A DNA stretch of 64,000 nt from Microvelia longipes. Lineage: Eukaryota > Arthropoda > Insecta > Hemiptera > Veliidae. Made by a program: the position numbers and the translations under genes. The notes under the pieces are model-generated. The model searched no databases. It was not told the origin of the DNA and worked only from the letters and a program-made list of their open reading frames with translations. Below are positions 45,131 through 56,460 of the stretch, piece by piece (position 1 is the first letter of the stretch; the number at the start of each line of letters is the position of its first letter). The stretch covers positions 21,747,930-21,811,929 of the forward strand of contig JACMZG010000008.1 of assembly GCA_018340805.1 (NCBI GenBank), in the 5' to 3' direction.

Positions 45131-45235
45131 AATTTTTACGGTAGGTATATAGGAACAGTATTGTGTTATTGGGCAAAGCTGAGCTCATTTATTAGATAAT
45201 TCGCACGGCTTGCTGATTTCCACAGTATTATTTTT
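45131..45235. mobile_element. Fragments: 5S-hp 5' tip joined to a MITE end
   Basis: 45131-45172 is the plus-strand 5' tip of 5S-hp (ggtaggtatataggaacagt attgtg). It runs into 'attagataattcgcacggct tgctgatttcc', a diverged end of the long-TIR MITE family. Confidence 0.4.
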
Positions 45236-45753
45236 TACAATGGGTATGGCTCTTAATTTGTTTTTTTTAATTGTATCACACCCTATTACAATAACAGGGT
45301 TTTACGAACTATTCTTCGATAGTTTTAAGCTAAACTATCAATACTAACATTGTAATCTAAAAATAAGACAATGCTAAATAACAACAAGACAATCGCATGA
45401 ATCAACTAAACATGCAACATATTTTAAGAATATTGAGTTCGGTGTGTACTTTACAACTTTTCCTCAAATCTTTGACTTCTAATACTAAGCCAATCTTATT
45501 ATCTGATCCGTTTCGTTTCTCTTTAGAAAATGAACATTCTTCAATTTACCTAAATATTATTTTTCATAAAGAAAGCATGGAATACAGTAGTTAAAATGTA
45601 AAACATTGAAACGATTATAATCAGAGGAAACATTAAAACTTATGTCGGACCTTTTAAGGAGAATTTAAACAGATTACTGTTTAAATCAAGGGGAGGAAAA
45701 TATATTCTAGCGTTCAAAGCTGAATCAGTTTTCTTTATATTAAAGATCTTTTA

Positions 45754-45812
45754 ACGAATTTCCTTTTGAAAAATTCGCTAATGGTGGGAGTCGAACCGCG
45801 GACCATGATTAG
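45754..45812 (-). repeat. SINE-like fragment with good box B
   Basis: Minus strand GGTCCGCGGTTCGACTCCCA (box B GGTTCGACTCC) followed by CATTAGCGAATTTTTC / AAAAGGAAATTCG, an inverted pair. It ends 12 bp before the MITE at 45825. Confidence 0.55.
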
Positions 45813-45824
45813 TTAATTACTACA

Positions 45825-46215
45825 AAATAATTCTGGCGTGGTGGTCCGCATATCGAGCGAATTTCCTTTGAAGAAGCGTGTTTCCGTGGTTAACACCCAT
45901 TTCTCGCTTAAGGTTCCGGTTTATGCTTTATAATCTAAGCAGTTACTTAATTATCAAGCACTGCTCGCAACACATTTTGCCTGTATTTTTCAAAGGAAAT
46001 ACAATAAACCTTGAACTAGTTAGAATGTAATACAATATAAATAGTACACTGGCCATATTAATAGGCATAGTTTTGTATAACTAACTGAATAATTATGCTT
46101 TCCGGGTTATAAAGTATAATTCGGAATCTTAAGCAAGAAATGAGTTGTTAACCATGGAAACACGCATTCCAATAGAAATTCGCCCGACATGCGGACCACC
46201 ACTCCACTTTATTAT
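45825..46215. mobile_element. MITE with about 150-bp terminal inverted repeats, best copy
   Basis: Left arm 45825-45970 (aaaataattctggcgtggtg, gtccgcatatcgagcgaatt, ttctcgcttaaggttccgg), right arm about 46080-46215 (attcggaatcttaagcaag, ggaaacacgcattccaatag, gacatgcggaccaccactcc). The non-coding centre is about 110 bp. Outer ends read about AATAATTCTGG. The transposase source is not in this window. Confidence 0.75.
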
Positions 46216-46979
46216 TGTTCTACTTTTATTCATAAAAGAATAAAAACAGAAAGAAATAGAAAAAAACTTTTCTTTTACTAATAAGATTTAATATGAACAC
46301 TTGTTGGAGATTTTGGCTTCATCTGATACAGTGTCTTTGTGAAAATAAGATTAAGTTGTTTGTCATCTTAATACAACGATAACATTAATCTCCTGCTGCA
46401 ATATTCTTGGTTTTTGTACTCATGCCAAATCATACCAGTCATTGCAAGCCAAATAAATAGACCCATTACAAATGCTATAATGTGTCTGCATTACCGAGCA
46501 TATTAATAGCCCATGACCTTGCTCATTAAGAACATAAATAAATTAATAACACTACTTATTATAAAGTTATAAGGTGGTAGTTAATAAACATAAATTTTAC
46601 CTGCCATGTGACTTTATATGCCATGTTTGTGACACATTAAAATTATTATTAATAATTTGTCTGAGTTTAAGTACTTCATGGCGTGTGATTATCACAATAT
46701 TTTACGACTTGCGACGCGACAATAACACTTAATAAGTTTTTAAATCTCTAATTTAATGTCTGGCATCAATTTACTTACTTTCATTTTTAAGCTTATTATT
46801 AAGAAAATTATCCTTGATGAGGTCGTCGCACGGAAAGCTTGTTATTGTTGTTGCTATAATTGAATTCTTGCATTCTAAAAATATCGCCAGTCTGAGTAGA
46901 ATCACTGGATTGTTTTTTTACAACTTTCATCAAGCCGCTAACACTGTGCTTACTCTATTATAGAATCTGTGTTGCATTA
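46216..46979. other. Intergenic stretch, nothing recognised
   Basis: AT-rich sequence, no credible frame. Confidence 0.5.
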
Positions 46980-47365
46980 CTTAATAATGCATGGCGCTTG
47001 CGGCCTCTTGGCTACCACGTGGCGTCGGCAATGGGGATCGAATCTCGGTCATCAGGAGGCGCGCGACAACTATGTGGTTGGCACCTGGTAACAATAATTT
47101 TCGTGTATTTTAGTCGTATTATAGCAGTTTTGTAAGTGTGATACTGCCACAATATTAGCAAATTTTAAATATATTAAAGGCGGGAACCGCTATTTGTTTA
47201 CATAAAGTTTTATATGTCAAGCGATAAAATCGTAGCCAATGCTGCTAATAAAATTAAAATTTTTGTGTTTAGCTGTAAGTTTAGAAAAGTTCGAGGTTTC
47301 GAGAAGTTCTGAGTCATAGTAAGATGATGGCGTGATAGAATTTTCATAAACAACACATCAACAAG
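46980..47365 (-). repeat. tRNA-like head plus dispersed repeat body
   Basis: 46985-47095 is GC-rich and on the minus strand contains GACCGAGATTCGATCCCC, a good box B, with 'gttgtcgcgcgcctcctga' before it, like a decayed tRNA half. The body at 47105-47365 shares ordered blocks with 27985-28245 ('gataaaatcgtagccaatgc', 'ttctgagtcatagtaaga'). The two may form one SINE family; the head at 27838 is not obviously the same. Confidence 0.45.
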
Positions 47366-47389
47366 GCTTTTTACACTTTTTTAATATAA

Positions 47390-48280
47390 AAAGTCTGGTA
47401 CGGGGTACCTAGGAACTGTTCCTAATCGCATCGGACTCACTTCGCTCGTCCTCACAATATAGAAGTCGTTAAATTTGTACTAAAACACGTCTTAAGACTA
47501 GCTTTGCTCGTCCTTAGACAGTAAATGCGTCATTTATTTCCCAGCGGTCACCCATCTAGGCACTGATCACGCTCGATGCTGTTTAACTTTTTATTTCCAA
47601 CATAATCATAGATATACTAGTCGTATTGAAATAAAACTTAGTATACTTATTTATTATGTAATGGTACACTTGACCAGATTTCTACTCAAACTAAACTTTT
47701 TAAAAAAATGTACACAAGTCATCTAATAAAAAATTGAACAAATGCTGATAATGAGATAAAACATGACACATATGTTAGGTTTATACTTAGCTACAAGCAT
47801 GCCAAGGCTCAATTCGATCGCATCATATCATTGCGCTTCATGATTTTTTGAAATTTTTGCTGAGTGATTTTTGTAATATTTAATCAAAAACTAAATTTCA
47901 AAAAAGCATAAAGCGCTGTAAAATGAGGCGATCGAATTGATATTTGGCATGCTTGTAGCTAAGTATAAGCCTAACATATGTGTGGGTTAATGACGTCATA
48001 AAAAATATTTTCCAGATAGCAAAACTAGTCTTATAGACTGATTTTTCTACTCGTTTTTTTCTATTCTGTTTAACTCTTTTAAAGTTTCAATTCTCTAGCA
48101 AAAATACACTCAGAGCTACGATGATAGCGTACACACACATACAGACAGACAACTTTGTGAAAACCACTTAATGCTTTAAAAATACCTGAAACGGATAATT
48201 CCGGTGACATTACGGTTTCGGATTTTTACGCTAACACAATACTTTTTCTACACAACTACAGTATAAATGAAGAAAACATG
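47390..48280 (-). mobile_element. 5S-hp repeat, nearly full length, with internal inverted duplication
   Basis: 3' end 'aaaaagtctggtacggggtacc', hairpins at 47433-47451 and about 47494-47513, 5S-like segment 47540-47603 (ccagcggtcacccatctagg ... gctcgatgctgtttaac), body, and 5' tip at about 48240-48278. An inverted copy of part of the body (47765-47860 against about 47900-47985; both contain tatacttagctacaagcatg in opposite orientation) makes this copy longer. CRE TGACGTCA at 47991-47998. Confidence 0.75.
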
Positions 48281-48490
48281 TTTGTGTTTTATAGACACCT
48301 CCAGAAATAAAATTTCGAACACACATAGATAGAAAAAAGACTCCTTCATTTCATAGATAGAAACCATCTTCTTCCTTCATGACCCTAATCGTTTAAGGTT
48401 ATTTGAAAAAGCTTGAGTTTTCTTTTAAGATATAAAAGAAAACCTGGTGTGCTGATGAAAACCGGCAAGCCGAACAAACTTTTTTATAAA
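48281..48490 (+). mobile_element. Possible Penelope-type tail
   Basis: CTGATGA at 48452-48458 is followed by a CGGC/GCCG stem and GAA, the order of a hammerhead core, just after a frame fragment with stops. The motif is imperfect and I cannot identify the parent protein. Confidence 0.3.
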
Positions 48491-50056
48491 TTAAATAATT
48501 AAAATTAATGAAGACTGTTTTCCGTTTAAGTATTAATTTACTTATCAATACTTTGCATCGTTTTGCTAAGGTCATTCAATTTGATGTAAACAAAGCAAAC
48601 GCAGTCGGAGGTTATAATCCTTTTTATGAATGACGCGTGACGTCATTGTAGGACTTGGTATAGCCGTTGAACATTGAAACTTTTCTATTTATTCCTGCAA
48701 TGACGTCATTGCCATCGTAGCATGAAAAAACGACTTTATTTATAATAATCCTCTAATTGAATTACCTTATAAACTTTATTAGCTTGGGGACAAACTAGAA
48801 AGAGAAGGGAGATTTGTATTTTTTGGACGGAGGTACTTTATTTGTAGGGGGTTATTTTAGATTATTGAATTAAATACTATTTATATTGTTTTATCTTGTT
48901 TTCTATTCATGGCATTTAGGTCAGTTTTAATTTAAAAACTTTTCAAATGTATTGTTTGTATACATATTTTTCGGAATGTAGGACTTTAACTTTGTCATGA
49001 TCAATTTTACGATTTTTTTGTTCAGCTATAGCTTTTGTATGCCAGATTGACTGCATTTTTAGTATATACCCCCAATCTGGTTAGAAATAACTTTGTATGT
49101 TTTATCGCAATATAGGATAGGATCTTTGGTTCTGAATAAAGGTGAGATTTTAGATTAAACTAGATTTTTGAGCAATTTTAATGTTGTATGGGTTGTGTTG
49201 TGCATTTTAAGTTCATATTTAAGTGCCCTTCTTTAGATCTCTAAATAAATTTTCCTTTTCTATAAGTAGTTGGCAACACTGAAATTAAGTAACGTAACCT
49301 GTTGCTTAAAAAAATTGTTACCTCTTGAACAATAGCGTGCTTGATAAGTTTTTCTCGGTGTACCTTTTGACTCTTTTTAAGTAATGAACTCAGCATTCAT
49401 AAAGGTTTCTTCTCAATTTAAGTGGCATCTAAGCTTTCTCTACTCTTGTGAGTACACACTAATTATATAAGTGAACTAGAGGCTCTAAACTCTTGAGTCA
49501 TGTGCACCGCTTGGGGTTGCTCTTGTAACCTCTATTTTCTCTTCTTTAATGACCTAATATCTATTAGTTTCATCCTCCTTGCGATTTCCTACAGGTTAGT
49601 TGTCAGGCCCACTGGTAGACACACACTTAACTCTTCACTATCACTATCTCTCTCGACTCCACATCTGTCCTACGTGCTAGGGCAAACCTAAAAAATCCCT
49701 CTCTTAATTACGTATGTTGTATTCTGCTTCCTACGTGATGGGGCAAGACTCAGACCCAGCAATAAATTATACCAGGTACTCTCTGTACTGAATAAAGCGA
49801 ATGCATATAACTACTATTTTTATGTTTATTTATTTTTATGATTAAGTCTCTTTTTAGTTAGATTATTATGGAAATATAGTCTTATGTTAATTTATTCGTT
49901 TCGTTTTGAAACCCTATTTTGGGTTATACTTTATACCACCCTTTTCTATCCAAATACAGTCCTACCTCTCCTTCTTCTTGAATCGGCTCTTTCTTTCAAC
50001 ATGTTAATGCTAAGGAAATCTCACTGATCTCTGAACTGGTTGAATATTTTTATGAT
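48491..50056. other. Intergenic stretch, nothing firmly recognised
   Basis: Contains TGACGTCA-type sites at about 48647 and 48701. 49660-49800 has a duplicated phrase 'cctacgtg(ct/at)ggggcaa' and ends with 'aataaa' signals, which might be a decayed LTR end; no partner was found. Confidence 0.35.
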
Positions 50057-51640
50057 CTATTTAAAAGAATTTCCGAAATAAGGTATGGGTGCAAATTTAG
50101 GATTTTGAGCATTAGGGTTATTTGATTTTTTATTAGAGGATGGATGGTTATTACTATTATTAGAGACTGAAAAATTTCTTTGTACTGGAGTTGAAGCTAT
50201 TGGAGATTTGTTAACTATTATAGGACTAACAGGAGACGTCAGATTTAAAGGATTTTGTTGGGTTAAATTGAGATTAACACGGGATTGAGTTTGAGAAATA
50301 GGAGTAGATTGAGTACTGAAGTTTAAGTTTAAATTGTTAACTTTACTGTCATTTAAATTACTTTTTAAATTAAGTTCTAAGTATTCTTTAATTAATCCGT
50401 CAACAAGTGTTACTGTTAGGTTATTTAACAATTTTTATTTAATGTAAATGTAAAATCAAGATTTTTAGAAATAGAATTTTTTGCACAATTAATTTTTATA
50501 GTAATGGGTTTGATGTGACAAATAATTTAGTAGCCGACCAGAATATGTGGGTTTTGTATAGTGATTTATCATATGATTTAATGTTTAATATGTCCTTTAA
50601 TAATTAATATGTCTGAGAAGGGGAGACAATTATTGTTTTCAAACTCGATAGCAATTTTTAATTTAGGATGAAATATGTTGAATTCTAGTAATAATTTATA
50701 ACACAGTTATTATTTATGATAAATAGACTTCCATGAGTTTTTTTTACTAGTTTGATATTTAAGGAGAAAAAAGATTCTCCTAATTTTCTAAGATTAAAAA
50801 TATGGTCAAGGACCAAGTCAGCAATGATAGGTTAAATGAGGATCACCCATCGGGAGCCCTGATTTCTGATAATATAAAATACCACGAAGTAGAATAGAGG
50901 AGTTATCAAGATAAAAGTCTATCTTTTCATTAAATTTTTCGTAAGAGATGTGAAATAAATCTTTTATTTTTTCCTCAAGGAGGGTATATATTTATCTTTT
51001 TGCTTAATCTATCGTTGTAGGAGTGAATAAAGATTCAACATCGAGTGAAATCAAAACGTCTTCATGACTAAGTATTAAATTGTGATCTTTTTTTTACATA
51101 TTTTTTTGACCGAAGCATTAGATTTTCTTTGAAGGCCTGATGTTGGATCTCTTTGTACAGGTTTAGTTTTTAAATAAGGGACTTTCTCATATACTTATAA
51201 ATACTTAATCATACCATCAACTAATTTGACGTACTTTTTAGTTTATCAATTATAACAGTGAAATTACCTTTATTAGCATTTACAACAAGTAAATTTTGGT
51301 TTTCTTTCCAAAATTCTGTAGTATTTTTAAACGATTTTTTCAGGAAAATATCATCAAAGGTTTCATTAATAACTTTGTTATGAATCATAGCATTAGTTGA
51401 AGTATTAGTTACTTTTCTCCGAAGGGTATTCCGAATGGCATCTGAGTTAGTAGAATCTAGACTGGTCTGTTCGGATTCTTTAATTAAATCAAATGAATTA
51501 TTTTTGAATTATCTATAAAAATAATTTAGGTTTTAATGATAAATTACATTTAACGTCTGCAGGAATATTGGTATTGGTGAGGTTATGGATCCATTTAGGG
51601 TTTTTTTGGGTTAATTATAAGCAGGAGAACGGTTAATATG
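50057..51640 (-). pseudogene. Penelope-like reverse transcriptase, decayed, no nuclease domain
   Basis: On the minus strand, family motifs occur in order but in several frames with stops: a WIHNLTNTNIPADV-like N-terminal block (about 51600); ENQNLLVVNANKGNFTVIID (about 51280), the conserved start of Penelope RTs; DPTSGLQRKSN (51150); HEDVLISLDVESLFT (51050), the RT palm; SGLPMGDP (50850), the RT fingers/palm loop; EFNIFHPKLKIAIEFENNNC then LPFSDIL (50660); and an intact 124-codon frame (50057-50431) ending FAPIPYFGNSF, the start of the linker before the nuclease. The GIY-YIG domain is absent and the sequence stops at this linker. Low-complexity Asn/Ser/Pro-rich sequence fills 50060-50330. Confidence 0.75.
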
Positions 51641-52355
51641 GTTTTCAAACATTTTGCATTGCTTGAATATAGTGCTATTTGTGTGCTTTATGGTAACATT
51701 TTATATCAAATCATTTCATATCAAATCACCACTGGTAAAAACACGTGGTGTCTCCAATTTAAATATAATTTGGCTCACAGGTAGGCACCATAAGAAGAAG
51801 AAACAAATCCAGATTTTTGGCTCATTTAGTGCAGCCATATTGCCGCAGTAGGGTGGTGAATTTTCCAAAAAATGTTATTTTTCAACTTTTCTTTGACTAC
51901 AAAAATGGATGTATCTAAAATTCTCCATAGTGTATGATTTTCATTTTGGTGCCGTTTGAAAGCTTAAACTTTGTCCTTTCATATAGTTTTTGCATTCTTT
52001 TAGATAATTAGTTACAAGTTTTTATTATGAGCAAATATAAAATAAAAATGCTAATATCTCAAAAAGCCAAGTTTTAAAAATTTTGAAATATTTTTAAAAA
52101 GAGCTTAAACTGTTAGTAAATTGTCCACAAAATTTCATTTTGGGGCCGCCAGGGGACTGGACTTAGTAGCACATAACGTTTGTCAAGGTATGTCAAAATG
52201 TGAAAAAGTTAAGATCGCACAGTCATTGATAGAAATTGCAAAAACAGTGACTTTTTTACTGTTTGACATTCCTTAACTATCCAACCGCGTTGTGTAGATA
52301 TAGCCTCGGAAATGTTAATGATTTAATTTTACTTGGTTGTTTGATACATTGTGTT
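51641..52355. other. Intergenic or transposon-derived stretch
   Basis: No protein recognised. It leads into the hammerhead-like motif at 52360, so part of it may be the body of a retroelement tail. Confidence 0.35.
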
Positions 52356-52359
52356 TTAC

Positions 52360-52393
52360 CTAATGATGCCGGGCTTTGCTCTGCGAAACGTTG
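52360..52393 (+). ncRNA. Hammerhead-like motif
   Basis: CTAATGA (52360-52366), T, then GCCGGGC / GCTCTGC as helix II with one mismatch and a wobble, GAAA (52385-52388) and ACGT-T. One core base differs from CUGANGA, so activity would be reduced or lost. Parent element unknown. Confidence 0.45.
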
Positions 52394-52843
52394 CAAAAAT
52401 ATATAATTGAATAAATTAACGATTAATAGAAACGGATTGCAGTTTTCATTAATTTTAATTATTTTATTTTGATTATTATTATAACTCTCTTTTTGAGTGT
52501 TTGCACCCCACTCAACAGTCAATATCTTGCTTTATTTTATAGTTCCAGTCTAGTCTAACTAGAAACACTTCTACCTATTAGAAAATATTCAAAACTATAA
52601 AACTAACTATAAAGACTAACTTATAAGAATCAGTAAATGTTAACAGTGCAAGTTTGAGTAGTCTCGTTTCACAAATATTACAAATACTCAGCTTAATCTG
52701 AACTTTATTATGTTTTAGCCTATTCTAACAGATAATGCGTAACACATAAAATTTAATAACATATAGTGTTTATGAGTTGATAATTTTTTCAAATTTCTCT
52801 ACACTTTATAGCGTTTTACTCTAGTTATAATACGTTATTTGAT

Positions 52844-52871
52844 ATGCTATAAAAATTAATTTTTATAGCAT
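52844..52871. repeat. Perfect 28-bp palindrome
   Basis: atgctataaaaatt / aatttttatagcat. AT-rich and close to a 5S-hp start (52920). Confidence 0.8.
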
Positions 52872-52919
52872 TAATTTTTTTATTTTTATTATTTTTTTAT
52901 TTCCTCGTTTAATATTATT

Positions 52920-53385
52920 ATACTAAAAGTAAAGCGGTTGCTCTAAAAATCCGAAACTGCTATTTACCTTGAATTACCCGATTTAGGTTTTTTTCTGATC
53001 TCCTGAATGAGTTTAACAAGTTTTCTATCTGTATGTGCGTACCTGTTATAATGAATATTTAGATCTAGTTATAAGAAAATAATTTTTCCTATGACGTCAT
53101 TAATGACTTAAAAATGTATAAAAAGTCTAAAATATTTTAAGATTAATTTTGAGTTTAGCACGCAAATGGTTCTATATCAGACCAACGAATGAGTCAAGTT
53201 TCATATGATTATCAGTGTTAGTTCGATTTTTATCAAATATCATTTATACATTTAAAGAAAAAATAAAGTGATTAAATAATATAATTGAGATGAAGTATAC
53301 CAAGTTTTATTCCAATTCGGCTGGTATATTTACGATTATTGTTGGATCACTAGCGTTAAGCAACCTCAAGTTAGTAAACGAAAAA
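52920..53385 (+). mobile_element. 5S-hp repeat, diverged, lacking its hairpin end
   Basis: From 'aaaaatccgaaactg' through TGACGTCA at 53092-53099, 'tcaagtttcatatgattatc' and 'attgttggatcactagcgtt', into the first bases of the 5S-like segment (gttaagcaacctcaagttag), where it breaks off. Confidence 0.6.
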
Positions 53386-53738
53386 AAGAATTACTAAAAC
53401 CCTTAATCCTGCTAAATTAAAGAATTGAGTTGCCCTCACAGGTACTTTAACTGGTTCAAGCACTCAGGAAGGGAGTACAGTAGTACTTTGGAATTATATT
53501 ACAAACTGCTGTCAATTGACATAAGTCAAAAAGGGATTAGTAGTATTATATTTCTTGTTCAGTAGTCAACTATAAATATTGATTATGGAGCTGCTTTTCT
53601 CATTATTATAGCAATAAGACACGCAGGCTATACTAACCCTATACTAATATTTTCTTTTAGTTTCTGTTAGATATTTCAGTAGGAATCATTCTATATGTAT
53701 AATACATAATGGAAATTATCATGAATACATACAAGTGT

Positions 53739-53792
53739 AAAATAATACGAGTATGCAATATGGAAGTCCGTATTGCATATACGTATTATTTT
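53739..53792. repeat. 26-bp hairpin with 2-nt loop
   Basis: aaaataatacgagtatgcaa ... and its inverted copy ... ttgcatatacgtattatttt, three mismatches. Confidence 0.75.
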
Positions 53793-53799
53793 GTTTATA

Positions 53800-54453
53800 T
53801 TAATAAATATTTCATATTTTACATTTGAAATAAGGTTTCCTTTCAAGGAAAACATATTCCCATAATTTTACTTTAAAATTTATTATTTTAAATAAACAAG
53901 TTTAAATGTAGAAAAATTAACAATAAAAAATGCTATATAATTGCATTGAGCATTAAACTCCACGTCTGATATAGATTTGATTATATTTTTTCTTACAGTC
54001 TCTAGCCAATTTTCGAGCTGATTCACACAATTCTCGTTTTCGCGTTCTAAAGAATTTCATTTATAAAATGTAATCTAGAAACCTTATTGTGGATAAGTCT
54101 GGAATTTTATCTCATTTACCAGTAAGTTCTCTAGCGGTTTTATTATATAATAATCATAGAAAATTTTTAAAAAAAGTTTTATTTGCATCTAGATTTGTTA
54201 AATTAAATGAAATATATTGCTGTGCTGGGGACGCATGAAAATTGAGTCGTTATAACTTTGTGGATTATTCATAATATTAAACTACAAATTTCGTGTTTTC
54301 CACGAGAATAGATATTTTTAAATAGGAGACCCGGTTTTCGGCTCTGCTACTTAATTATAGATATTCAATAACATATGTTTTAGGTAAATTATTGTTGAAT
54401 TTTTCTTTCTTTTTAACACATATTGAGTTTTTTTTTAAATATAGAAAAATTCT
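53800..54453. other. Intergenic stretch, nothing recognised
   Basis: AT-rich sequence; 'tttcgtgttttccacgagaa' at 54290 is a weak stem. Confidence 0.45.
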
Positions 54454-54676
54454 CCGATAAATACTGAGATATGGAATAAGCCTATAAATAAATAAAGTTT
54501 GTCTTCCATAGATGATTTATTATTATAAGACAAGGTCTTATACTTGCCTTGGCCTCAGAAACTGGCTAAAAGTAATCTAGATTCATCTCACCGGCACTGA
54601 TGATGACCTTTCTGGTTGGAAGCTGGCTTTGTTTTAAAATAATAAATCATCTGTGGAAAGACACACTTTATTTATT
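54454..54676 (+). mobile_element. Short Penelope-type element with 12-bp target duplication
   Basis: 223 bp between direct copies of TAGAAAAATTCT (54442-54453 and 54677-54688). 54487-54524 (aaataaataaagtttgtctt ...) is the inverted copy of the right tip (... aaagacacactttatttatt). A hammerhead-like tail at 54597-54620 reads CTGATGA-T-GACC-tttct-GGTT-GGAA-GC; GAAA is mutated to GGAA. Same layout as 58218-59310 but without protein sequence. Confidence 0.75.
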
Positions 54677-54689
54677 TAGAAAAATTCTA

Positions 54690-55334
54690 ATATCTAAAAC
54701 AATAATTTAATAAAGACATGCCTTGAGATGATATTTAGATAAATTGATGTTTAAATAAATTACGAGAGATATTTGTAGATATAGCATGAGCTCCTTAAGA
54801 TAGTTTGATTGTATATAAGATTATTTCAAGCTCCATAAATGTTTCTTTTAGCCTGCTTAATGTCATGAACAAACATGAGGTGTCCTGACACAAACTATTT
54901 CGTAGACTCCATTACCTTATAAATATAAAACCTCCTGAAGTTCCAATTTGGTTTCTGCACAATTCAAAACAATTCAGAACCCAATAGTTTCATTAGGTCG
55001 TCGATGTTATTACTTTCTCCCTTGAAAGAAAAAATATTCTTCTTTGGTATTTTTAGATGAGCCAAATGCCTTTGTTATAGTATGGCATCCCACACTACTT
55101 ATGAAACTCAGTTCTTTCTTTTTACTATTACCTTACCATAAAATCCTTTTTCCCAATGGATTTTCCGCGGTCTATTTAGGCTCCTCCTTTCCCTCTCCGA
55201 GTTTTACTCAGAGTTTCGATCCTTTAGGTATGACGAGAATAATTTATGATCCTCAGTCTAAGAAAGGTTGAGACCCTCCTACCTAACCGTTTTTTTAAAA
55301 TAATATATTCAATTAAAAAATGCGTGTAACTGAT
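54690..55334. other. Intergenic stretch; its end is duplicated downstream
   Basis: 55190-55342 (from ctccgagttttact to cttgaagt) recurs at 55800-55978 with small changes. A 75-codon frame at 55044-55271 has no domain. Confidence 0.4.
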
Positions 55335-55407
55335 CTTGAAGTCAGGGGCGTAACTACATCATTGGGGGCCCCCGCAAGATTTTTTTCAGGGGCCCACTGT
55401 GTATAAT

Positions 55408-55410
55408 TTA

Positions 55411-55466
<56 letters not shown>

Positions 55467-55482
55467 TATATTATATATACAT
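55408..55482. repeat. (AT)n microsatellite inside the hAT-like element
   Basis: AT tract with phase breaks. Confidence 0.9.
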
Positions 55483-55494
55483 TGTATAAACTCA

Positions 55495-55770
55495 TTGAGA
55501 TTGTATAAAACTCAAACAAGGGGCACTGCGATGGATGCTTTTAAGAAAAGATTATACTAAAATTAAAAGGAGCCCTATTTTGAGGTGAAGAGATTGTATA
55601 AAACTTAAACAAAGGGCCCGCGACTGGATGCTCTTAAGAAAGACTATACTAAGATTACACCCAGGGCCCCATTTTTAGGCGAAGAGATTGTATACAAATC
55701 TTTTAGGGGCCCCGTGACTTACTGTTGTTAAGACAGACTATACTAATCTCCACTGGGGCTTTTTGTACTT
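55495..55770. repeat. Three diverged tandem units of about 92 bp
   Basis: Units start 'gagattgtataaaactcaaa' (55496), 'gagattgtataaaacttaaa' (55591) and 'gagattgtatacaaatcttt' (55684). Each continues with ggggc..., '(ct)taaga' and 'ctatacta'. Confidence 0.75.
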
Positions 55771-56460
55771 TCTCTTTTTGGGGGCCCCTAACCGTTGGGC
55801 CTCTCCGAGTTTTACCAAGAGTTTCGATCCTTTAGATGGTACGAAAATAATTTATGATCCTCAGTCTAAGAAAGGTTGAGAACCTCCTACCTAACCGTTA
55901 ATCCACTAGTTACAGGCGAAATATGTTTTTTAAAAAAAATATATTCAATTAAAAAATGCGTGTAACTGATCTTGAAGTCAGGGGCGTAACTACATCATTG
56001 GGGGCCCCCCGCAAGGGCGGGCCCGTGCGGGGCCATAGTTACACCACTGCTTGAAGTGTTTATTTATTTATTTACGCAGGCAATGCCCAACAATTACAAT
56101 ATAATAACAGAATGTTAAGAAGAAAAAAAAATAAAAAATACGAATAATTAACAGTTTTATAAACATACTTTTTACAAACAACAAGTATAAAAATGTAAAG
56201 TATTTTAATAGAGAATGAATGTTATACCTGTGGATTTATACGTACCATACCATTGAGATAATATGAATTAAGTAAAAAGGCGTATTATAATCTATCCTTA
56301 GTTTAAATATTCTCATTCTTATAATTCTTTCTAAAAAGGGTGTTATCATAGACGCTATTTAGAAACGCTGCAGCGTTCTGCCACGCCAAGACAAAAAGAA
56401 AAGTTTCAAACCCCGCTAAGTCAAGGAAACAGCTACTAAAGCTGCAGTCTACATTGTATT

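Larger units (their letters stand above)
55343..56049. mobile_element. hAT-like non-autonomous element with internal tandem duplication
   Basis: The left end CAGGGGCGTAACTACATCAT (55343) and the right end ...GGCCATAGTTACACCACTG (to 56049) are imperfect inverted repeats of hAT form. The 8-bp flank CTTGAAGT is present at 55335-55342 and at 56050-56057, the size typical of hAT target duplications. The left end and its flank occur a second time at 55971-55998, so a 71-bp unit (55979-56049) also has both ends and both flanks. A direct duplication of about 636 bp covering the left flank explains this. No transposase. Confidence 0.7.

Noticed and set aside
49490..49810. Solo LTR with polyA signals
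   Set aside because: No TG...CA ends, target duplication or second copy could be shown.
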